From: Candidatus Thorarchaeota archaeon
GTDB lineage: Archaea; Asgardarchaeota; Thorarchaeia; Thorarchaeales; Thorarchaeaceae
Length of the DNA: 29,929 nt
Assembly: GCA_030638785.1 (NCBI GenBank)
Contig: DAOWDY010000026.1
Span: 1 to 29,929 of the forward strand
Direction: 5' to 3'
The notes below the pieces were generated by a model. It was not told the origin of the DNA and searched no databases. It saw only the letters and a program-made list of their open reading frames with translations. Within the stretch, counting starts at the first letter, position 1. Each line of letters opens with the position of its first letter. This document shows positions 1 to 6,134 of this stretch, in pieces. The position numbers and the translations under genes are program-made.

Positions 1-17
1 ATCCAGAGAAAGGTACT

Positions 18-200
18 ATGAAGGACAAAGCGATGCGAATTATCTTTGGAATTGGTGTTCTACCTATGCGATTAATCTCAACTTTCAGCAAGTCCATTAT
101 ATCTAGGATACCATTCCCTAAGAAATCAAAAGAGAAAGAGAGTGTTGAAGAAAAAGATCAGCCCATAGATAATTCTACAGAGGGAGATTCGAACACCTGA
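18..200 (+). CDS. Unknown protein, probably the C-terminal part of a longer gene
   Basis: The frame is open to the left edge of the window, so this may be the end of a longer gene rather than a 60-residue protein. If ATG at 18 is a true start, the AAAGGT just upstream could serve as a weak ribosome site. The visible sequence has a short hydrophobic stretch (about residues 8-20), then a basic segment rich in K and R (35-40), then an acidic, polar tail ending at a TGA. That pattern fits the cytoplasmic tail of a membrane protein. Its last 43 bases overlap the convergent HAD-like gene. No family was recognised. Confidence 0.4.
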   Translation: MKDKAMRIIFGIGVLPMRLISTFSKSIISRIPFPKKSKEKESVEEKDQPIDNSTEGDSNT

Positions 201-913
201 AGTATTTCGCTGGGCGTTTCAAAGACCAACGTACCTTCAGGCGCTTTAGGACCCTCGTGAGGATTTGCCCAGGTAAGCAAAACGGGAAGCATCTCACATC
301 TGACAGCGGCTTCAATATCAGCATTGACATAATTGCCAACAAAAGCACATTTTCGGGGATTCACACCAATCTCTCTTGCCGCATTAAGCAGTGTATATGG
401 ACTTGGTTTTTCATACCCAATTACTCCTGACCATTGAACTGAATCAAAGAGAGCACGAACTCCTGAATTGATTAGTAATGAATTTGGATCATGGGTTCGT
501 CGTGTGCATATCCCCATTGTATAACCTCTTTCATGTAATGTCCGGATTGTGTGTAACGCATCTTCGGTAAACCACTCAAACTCGTCGCTTCGAATCTCGG
601 ATTGAAACTGTGTATCAATTGCAATAATGACCTCATCAGACAATCCAGTGATACCAAGCTCCTCGAACATGATTCTATCAAAAGGAGCCCAATCCTCTGG
701 TTGCGCACCCCATAGGGGTTTAACATTGTTGTTTATTTGATAGTTCTTCTTTGCAGTGTCAGACACAAGAAATGCTTCCTCCATCCTAGTATCATCAAAA
801 GAGCTAAGGTCAATTCCATTATCTCGAGATACCCTTCGTACAACGGACACAATACTTTCTGTCAGTTCTGTTAGTGTGTGATGCAGATCAAATAGGATAG
901 AGGAGATATACAT
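158..913 (-). CDS. HAD-superfamily hydrolase-like protein with altered motif I
   Basis: A 251-residue haloacid dehalogenase-like protein. Motif I near the N-terminus reads FDLHHTLT, motif II is ICTRRT, motif III lies in GYEKPSP and motif IV in FVGNYVNADIEAA. The helical cap lies between motifs I and II. Typical HAD phosphatases have DxD in motif I; here the second Asp is His, so phosphatase activity is uncertain, although some HAD branches lack that residue. The ATG at 913 is chosen because it puts the FDLHH strand at the usual distance from the N-terminus; the frame extends further upstream to a TTG at 982 without an obvious ribosome site. It overlaps the end of the convergent upstream gene by 43 bases. 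Substrate unknown. Confidence 0.75.
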   Translation of the reverse strand: MYISSILFDLHHTLTELTESIVSVVRRVSRDNGIDLSSFDDTRMEEAFLVSDTAKKNYQINNNVKPLWGAQPEDWAPFDRIMFEELGITGLSDEVIIAIDTQFQSEIRSDEFEWFTEDALHTIRTLHERGYTMGICTRRTHDPNSLLINSGVRALFDSVQWSGVIGYEKPSPYTLLNAAREIGVNPRKCAFVGNYVNADIEAAVRCEMLPVLLTWANPHEGPKAPEGTLVFETPSEILQVFESPSVELSMG

Positions 914-1059
914 TTGTTGTAACCTTGTGTGAATGTGATAAACTCTTCTTGGAAGGTCTAGCTTAGAAGGCTTTTCCTTCAAAAATACAGATTTGCCACG
1001 GCGATACCTTCAAGAATGTTTGTTATTCGCTCTCATCAGGACTTCGGGAGTACAACATC

Positions 1060-2253
1060 TTGAAGAAGATAGCAATCCTTGGCAATGGTGTTACAGCAGT
1101 CACTGCCATCAGAGAAATCAGACGCCTTGATGAGGAAGTTCCCATCGACGTGTTCAGCGATGAGAAACACGCCTATTATCCAAGACCCAAGTTAATCAAT
1201 TACATTCGTGGCGATGTAGATGAAAAACAGGTCATCCAGTACGATACTGATTGGTATGAGAATAAGGGTGTGAACCTCCATCTCTCTGAAGCAGTTCATG
1301 ATATCATCCCTGCATCTCGAAGTGTCCTAACGCAGAAAGAAACATACATCGGCTATGACCGAATTCTCATGGCTGTAGGTAGTCACCCATTTGTCCCTCC
1401 AATACATGGTACCGAGAAGAAGAATGTTCATGTTCTTAGAACATTGGATGATGCCTCTGACATCAAGGAAGCAGTAAAAGGAACAGGCAGAGAGATTATC
1501 ATAGGAGGAGGTATTCTTGGAATTGAACTTGCTGCGGCAATCAACAAAGATGGTGGCGAACCAATTGTCATCTCAAACATTGGAACTCTGCTACCCGACC
1601 AGCTTGATCAGGGAGCAAGCAATATCCTGATGACACGTCTTCAAAAAATTGGAATATCTGTGCTAATGGGATTCTCATGTAATCAGATACAAGGACATGA
1701 AGTTGCAACAGGAGTAGTATCAGATAAGGGTGACAAGGTGAAAGGAGATCTCGTCATCATCGCGACAGGAATCCGTGCAAATACCAAGATTGCTAAGGAT
1801 GCAGGTCTAGAGATTGGTCCAGGTAGAGCCATTCTTGTTGATAAACACCTTCAGACATCTGAACGTGGAATCTATGCTGCAGGAGATTGTATTGAGTGGG
1901 AGGGGATTTGTTGGGGGATAATTCCAGTTGCCCTAGAAACAGCAAAAATTGCCGCTAAGAATATTGTGAACGAAGGAAGCGCGGTCTACGAGGGCACAAC
2001 GCCCAGCAATACACTACAAGTTGCAGGAATAGATCTCACATCAGTAGGTCTCTTCAATCCAAGATCAACCGAATACGAGTCAATCGTAATGGCTGATTCA
2101 GAAGAAGGAACATACTACAAGGCAGTGACAAAAGACCATGTTGTTGTGGGGGGTATCGCCCTCGGAAATAAGAAGGTCGCTTTTAAGTTACGCAAACTAA
2201 TTCGAGATAAGATCAATATTACAGACCAACGCCGCACGATTTTCGATGTTTGA
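1060..2253 (+). CDS. FAD-dependent NAD(P)H oxidoreductase (rubredoxin/nitrite reductase-like)
   Basis: A 397-residue pyridine nucleotide-disulfide oxidoreductase-type flavoprotein. The N-terminal FAD-binding strand reads KKIAILGNGVTAVTA, the internal NAD(P)H-binding Rossmann motif is IIIGGGILGIELA (about residues 147-159), and the second FAD contact is GIYAAGDC. The order matches the NADH:rubredoxin oxidoreductase / NirB N-terminal / ferredoxin reductase branch; the redox-active CxxxxC of glutathione reductases is not seen. It probably moves electrons from NAD(P)H to a small iron protein; the rubrerythrin encoded at 4922 is a plausible final acceptor, but this is inference. The start is a TTG preceded by GGGAG about 9 bases upstream. 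It ends two bases from the convergent rad50-like gene. Confidence 0.82.
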   Translation: MKKIAILGNGVTAVTAIREIRRLDEEVPIDVFSDEKHAYYPRPKLINYIRGDVDEKQVIQYDTDWYENKGVNLHLSEAVHDIIPASRSVLTQKETYIGYDRILMAVGSHPFVPPIHGTEKKNVHVLRTLDDASDIKEAVKGTGREIIIGGGILGIELAAAINKDGGEPIVISNIGTLLPDQLDQGASNILMTRLQKIGISVLMGFSCNQIQGHEVATGVVSDKGDKVKGDLVIIATGIRANTKIAKDAGLEIGPGRAILVDKHLQTSERGIYAAGDCIEWEGICWGIIPVALETAKIAAKNIVNEGSAVYEGTTPSNTLQVAGIDLTSVGLFNPRSTEYESIVMADSEEGTYYKAVTKDHVVVGGIALGNKKVAFKLRKLIRDKINITDQRRTIFDV

Positions 2254-2255
2254 TT

Positions 2256-3545
2256 TTACTCGATTTCTTCTACGATTGGTTGTCGGTCCTTCCCCTGTGG
2301 AGTTAGAGATATCACTCTCTGAGCAGAACCCCTCATCTCCTCCATATGAGTTACCACAATCACTTGATCAACAGATTTTAGACCTGCGATCGCCTCCGGA
2401 AGCCACATTCTCCTCTGCGAATCAAGCCCAGCCCCAGGTTCGTCCAATATTATCAAACCAGGGGGAGGTCCTGTAACTGAGTGCTTCTGAAGTGCCGTAT
2501 TTACTGCTACTCGTAAAGCAAAGTTCACACAGACGTCTTCACCGCCTGATGCTGCACTGAGACTGACCTTATTCCCACGAAGGTCAAAGAGGGAAATCTC
2601 GTAATCATCATCGATTATCAGATCGCTATACCTATCACCAAAGATGCTTCTGAAGATCTCTCGAGCTTCAGATCGAATATGAGGGCGTAATTGTGCCTCA
2701 GCAATATCAGGAACGGTTTCCAATACCTGCTTCAGATACTTTGCAATGACTGACTCCTCTTTGAGTTCCTCGTATTCTACAGTCATCTCAGGGGAATAGA
2801 GTTGTTGTTTGACTTCTGAGAGAGAATGCTCCACTTTCTGAAGGACTTCCTTTATTGTGTCCAAATCTCTGCTCTTTCCTGTTTCCTCAACTAATCGTCC
2901 TAGAGAACCTAATGCTGAATCAAGTTCTTCGTCACTAGGCAGATGAGACCTTATAGATTCCAAGCGAGCTTGGGTTTCTTCAAGCAATGCTACTTGCTTA
3001 CGAAGATCACGTATCTGTTTCTGGACACGGTCACCTGTCTTGTCATAAATCCCAAGACCCATCATATTGAACAGGTCAGTTCGTCTAGTCTTTGGAGTCA
3101 TTCGAGAGAGTCTGTCAATCTCTCCTTGTCTGACATACGTCAGTGCCGAGAAAGCATGACGATTCATACCTACTAATTTGATGATCTCCTCATCGACCTT
3201 CTTTGCCCCTGAAGCAAAGGGTTCTTTCTGGCTTTCTTCGAACAGATCTGCATTTGTTTCACCAGGATGAATGGAACGCTTCACTTTGTATGTACGGCGG
3301 TTGATAGGAGCCCGGAATTCGAGCTCAACGATGGCTTTTCTTCTGCCATGGTGTATTAGGTCTTCAACTCGAGGAACCTTCTTCTCCTTCCTCGTGACTT
3401 GCCTGAATAATGCAAACTCAATCGCTTCCAAGATTGATGTCTTCCCTGAGCCATTGGGACCTACAATAGCTGTTGTTCCAGGATAAATAGTGAACTCCTG
3501 ATCGGTGAAGACTTTGAAATCAATAAGACGTAATTGGGAAAGCAA
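2256..3545 (-). CDS. rad50: Short Rad50/SbcC-like ATPase lacking the zinc hook
   Basis: ABC-type ATPase partner of Mre11 in double-strand break processing. In the 429-residue form, Walker A GPNGSGKT is at about 29-36, the Q-loop lies in YVRQGEID, the signature is SGGE (about 333-336), Walker B is LIILDEP (about 364-370) and the H-loop is VVTH. The central part is only a short helical, charged segment of roughly 120 residues. There is no CxxC hook, whereas usual archaeal Rad50 proteins have about 850-900 residues with long coiled coils and that hook. The TTG at 3545 is preferred: GGAGGTG ends six bases upstream, overlapping the last codons of mre11, and the protein then begins LSQLRLIDFKVF as in relatives. 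ATGs at 3602 and 3578 are alternatives. Cotranscribed with mre11. Confidence 0.85.
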   Translation of the reverse strand: MLSQLRLIDFKVFTDQEFTIYPGTTAIVGPNGSGKTSILEAIEFALFRQVTRKEKKVPRVEDLIHHGRRKAIVELEFRAPINRRTYKVKRSIHPGETNADLFEESQKEPFASGAKKVDEEIIKLVGMNRHAFSALTYVRQGEIDRLSRMTPKTRRTDLFNMMGLGIYDKTGDRVQKQIRDLRKQVALLEETQARLESIRSHLPSDEELDSALGSLGRLVEETGKSRDLDTIKEVLQKVEHSLSEVKQQLYSPEMTVEYEELKEESVIAKYLKQVLETVPDIAEAQLRPHIRSEAREIFRSIFGDRYSDLIIDDDYEISLFDLRGNKVSLSAASGGEDVCVNFALRVAVNTALQKHSVTGPPPGLIILDEPGAGLDSQRRMWLPEAIAGLKSVDQVIVVTHMEEMRGSAQRVISLTPQGKDRQPIVEEIE

Positions 3546-3546
3546 A

Positions 3547-4623
3547 CTATCCACCTCCGGAAACTTTTCTAAGTTCATCGAGCACCTTGTCAGCACTCGC
3601 ATGTTCTGAATAATGGAGATATTCTTTCAGGGACGTTTCAACGTTGAGAGGTTCAGTAAGAGAAACGGGTGCGGGTCCAGCAACCTCCCAGTTGGGTTCA
3701 ATATGTAGGAATAGAGGCTCCAAGCGTTTCTCACCATACTCAATTATTCCGTTCCTCTCTATGCCACTCTCGGTTTCAGGAGTCACAATTCCATTTACAT
3801 TCATTATGATAATGGGTTGACCCTTCTTCTTTGGTGAGAGGCTACTTAACCACCCCTTTATTGCATCATTAGCCTCGTGAGAGTTCATTCCAGTAATATC
3901 TAATCCAGTATGGAATTTGAACTCCCTCACGTCATTCAGTTTCTCAGTAGTAAACTCAATCCCGGAAGTATCAATATCAGCAATAATGAGCTTCCGGCTC
4001 CCACCCATCTCTCGCTTCCAATCAACAACACATGTGGAGCCAGGTCTTCCAACATTATTCTCCTCATCTATCCGGAAATTATGTGCATGACCACATCCAA
4101 CATAATCATACCTGGCGGGTAGTTTATCGTAATCGATTGGAATGTGATGACTGAAGAGTAGAGTGATGTCACCAGTGGAATTCATAGAATTGAGATATCT
4201 CTCGAATTTTCTGTCACGAGTCCAAGATATCAAATGCAACTTTACTTCTTTGCCATCTACATCAATGGAAAGCTCCCTATTATCGGATTCACCGGTAGAT
4301 TGCAACAGCCCTGCATTTTCAAGCAACCAGATTGGACTCTGTGCATGACGGTATCCATATGGTATGTCATGATTCCCCTGAAGAACAATCACTGTGACAT
4401 TATCATTGAGTTCCTTTAGGAGACCTACTACAAAATTAGTGTCATCAGGCATTGGAAATGGTGTATGGAATAAATCGCCAGTATGAACTAGGATATCAGG
4501 TGAATGCCGCATTGCCATGTCTACGGCCTTGCCTAAACACTTTCTGGCATCTTCTCTTCTCTCAATCAATTGGAAGAGAGATGAACCAAGATGTGAATCT
4601 GAGATGTGTGCAATTCTAACCAT
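3547..4623 (-). CDS. mre11: Mre11/SbcD-like DNA repair nuclease
   Basis: A 358-residue manganese-dependent phosphoesterase of the Mre11/SbcD family. The metal-binding motifs appear in order: ISDSHLG near the N-terminus, TGDLFHT, QGNHDIPYG, LLFSHHIPID and GCGHAHNF. A C-terminal capping region follows. It is expected to resect DNA ends with the Rad50 ATPase encoded immediately downstream, whose ribosome site lies inside the last codons of this gene (KVSGGG). The ATG at 4623 starts MVRIAHISDSHLG as in homologues and has GGAGG about 11 bases upstream; an in-frame ATG at 4641 is the alternative. HerA and NurA, often neighbours in other archaea, are not in this window. Confidence 0.92.
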   Translation of the reverse strand: MVRIAHISDSHLGSSLFQLIERREDARKCLGKAVDMAMRHSPDILVHTGDLFHTPFPMPDDTNFVVGLLKELNDNVTVIVLQGNHDIPYGYRHAQSPIWLLENAGLLQSTGESDNRELSIDVDGKEVKLHLISWTRDRKFERYLNSMNSTGDITLLFSHHIPIDYDKLPARYDYVGCGHAHNFRIDEENNVGRPGSTCVVDWKREMGGSRKLIIADIDTSGIEFTTEKLNDVREFKFHTGLDITGMNSHEANDAIKGWLSSLSPKKKGQPIIIMNVNGIVTPETESGIERNGIIEYGEKRLEPLFLHIEPNWEVAGPAPVSLTEPLNVETSLKEYLHYSEHASADKVLDELRKVSGGG

Positions 4624-4828
4624 TCCGCCCTCATCCTCCATGATAGGAAGTTAAGATATTGCAATGTACGATGCTCTCTTGTATGCGGACTATTTGAATT
4701 ATCGTGTCAATTGTGTATCAGCTCGATGCATAATTGTGATTATTCCTGTTCATTTTCTTCTGAAACTACACCTCTCCAAGCAAATCATTTCAATCGATTG
4801 CAGTGGTTTTTTTGATTCTAAAAGTAAG

Positions 4829-4836
4829 CTTATTAA
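4829..4836 (+). promoter_or_regulatory. Possible TATA element for rubrerythrin
   Basis: CTTATTAA lies about 90 bases before the rubrerythrin ATG, preceded by a purine-rich AAAAGTAAG that could act as a BRE. Transcription would start near 4858 and leave a leader of about 60 bases holding the GGAGG ribosome site. Weak call based on composition and position. Confidence 0.3.
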
Positions 4837-4921
4837 TGAGCGCAATGGTTCTTGTATCAGTTGTTCAATGTGGGGCTGTAGTGATTTTCATTGCAGACTC
4901 AGAATGACGGAGGAAAGAGAA

Positions 4922-5509
4922 ATGAATCTCAAGGGTACTAAGACCGAGAAGAACCTGCTAACTTCTTTTGCTGGTGAGTCCCAGGCACGAAATAGGTATA
5001 CTATGGCTGCCAAGACTGCCAAGAAGGAAGGTTATGCTCACATCGCTGCTGTCTTTTTAGAAACCGCAGGCCATGAGAAAGAGCATGCCAAGAGGTTCTT
5101 CAAATTCCTTAAGGAAGGTGGAGCTACAGAAGTGATCAAAGTAGAATGGGATTTTCCCACCTCAGGCTCATACGAAAGCACTGAGGAAATTCTTAGACAT
5201 GCTGCAGCCGGTGAGAAATTCGAATACACAGAGATGTATCCGGGGTATGCTAAGATTGCAGAGGAGGAAGGCTTTCCAAACATTGCCCATGCCTGGAAAA
5301 CAATAGCCCATGCTGAATCCTGGCACCACCAGCGATACATTGCGCTTGCAGAGCAAATCGCTGATGGTTCGATCTTCAAGAAAAAGGAGAAAGTTCAGTG
5401 GCGGTGTGACAATTGCGGTTACATTCATGACGGTGAACACCCACCTGACAAATGCCCCGCTTGTCTCCATGATAAGGGCTACTTCATGATCCATTTCAAT
5501 GAGTACTAG
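4922..5509 (+). CDS. rbr: Rubrerythrin
   Basis: A 195-residue non-haem diiron peroxidase that reduces hydrogen peroxide in the cytoplasm of anaerobes. The N-terminal ferritin-like domain shows FAGESQARNRY and ETAGHEKEHAKRF (metal-ligand Glu and ExxH), then a second pair in the FEYTEMYPGYAKIAEEEG and AHAESWHHQRY helices. The C-terminal rubredoxin-like domain has CDNCGYIHDGE and CPAC, giving four Cys for one iron. The ATG at 4922 has GGAGG at 4909-4913, eight bases upstream; the frame extends far upstream but only this start gives the family N-terminus. A hairpin with a T-rich tail follows the stop. Probable electron donor: a rubredoxin or NADH reductase such as the one encoded at 1060. Confidence 0.95.
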   Translation: MNLKGTKTEKNLLTSFAGESQARNRYTMAAKTAKKEGYAHIAAVFLETAGHEKEHAKRFFKFLKEGGATEVIKVEWDFPTSGSYESTEEILRHAAAGEKFEYTEMYPGYAKIAEEEGFPNIAHAWKTIAHAESWHHQRYIALAEQIADGSIFKKKEKVQWRCDNCGYIHDGEHPPDKCPACLHDKGYFMIHFNEY

Positions 5510-5524
5510 TCACCAAACACTTGG

Positions 5525-5550
5525 GCCTTGGTTCGATTTAGAATCAAGGC
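5525..5550 (+). terminator. Hairpin with T-rich tail after rubrerythrin
   Basis: A 10-base stem (GCCTTGGTTC at 5525-5534, GAATCAAGGC at 5541-5550, with one G-T pair) encloses the loop GATTTA. ATTCTTTTT follows at 5555-5563. It lies 16 bases after the rubrerythrin stop, the right place for transcript termination. The rest of the gap to 5800 holds a G-rich tract near 5621-5635 and no convincing gene. Confidence 0.55.
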
Positions 5551-5800
5551 GCGCATTCTTTTTCATAGGTTTTCAAGGAATATCAGAATAAATGTTGGGC
5601 CAGAGGGCCGACGACGTCTCGGAAGGGGGGTGTTTGTGTTGAGTTTAGGGGTGTCAAAAAATGTTGCCGCCTGACCTCTGTCCTCATAGATACAGCAATA
5701 GATTCTGGGATATAGAAATTAGTATTACTAGGTCACATTCAAGAAACGGAAATGTCTAAATGTAGGAACTTAGACGTGCGATGGAAAGAGAGTGAACTGA

Positions 5801-6130
5801 ATGGGTGAACAACCACTGTTAGACCTTATGCGAGAGAGACTAGCCATTGGTCTTGAGAGAGAGAAAACCATTGAGGCAATTGCAGGCTGGGAACGAACAG
5901 CAATTCTCATGTTGAAAGATGGTAGAACTTACAACTTCATTGTGAAGGACAACACAATTACAATCCATGAAGGGGACATCGACGAACCCGATATGAAGAT
6001 CCAGAGTGATGAAGTTACAATCAGAAAATTGTTTCTCGAAGAGATGAGTGCAACGTCAGCCCTTCTGAAGCGGAAGCTAAAAGTAAAGGGGTCTACAAGC
6101 GACCTCATGAAGATCAGGCACATTTTCTAG
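5801..6130 (+). CDS. SCP2-like sterol/lipid carrier domain protein
   Basis: A 109-residue single-domain protein resembling the SCP2 sterol-carrier fold. The pattern is a beta-strand core (RTYNFIVKDNTITIHEG), then an acidic turn and a PDMKIQSDEVTIRKLF stretch, then a helix ending in LLKRKLKVKGSTSDLMKI; this hydrophobic KLKVKG-type ending is characteristic of the family. SCP2 domains bind acyl chains or isoprenoid lipids in a hydrophobic tunnel. Nothing nearby identifies the ligand. The ribosome site before the ATG is weak (GAGAGTGA). It ends four bases from the convergent beta-helix gene. Family call by pattern, fairly good; function open. Confidence 0.68.
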   Translation: MGEQPLLDLMRERLAIGLEREKTIEAIAGWERTAILMLKDGRTYNFIVKDNTITIHEGDIDEPDMKIQSDEVTIRKLFLEEMSATSALLKRKLKVKGSTSDLMKIRHIF

Positions 6131-6134
6131 ATAT

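Noticed and set aside
2246..2476. 76-codon plus-strand ORF after the flavin oxidoreductase
   Set aside because: It lies antisense to the conserved C-terminal ATPase part of the Rad50-like gene and has low-complexity composition.
5038..5494. Two minus-strand ORFs of over 100 codons opposite rubrerythrin
   Set aside because: Both are in other frames of a clearly conserved gene and show no protein-like pattern.
5526..5549. GGTTCGATT resembling a tRNA T-loop
   Set aside because: No acceptor, D or anticodon stems around it; the sequence is better explained as the terminator hairpin after rubrerythrin.
5590..5700. G-rich stretch as a structured RNA
   Set aside because: No consistent stem was found by eye; composition alone is not enough.
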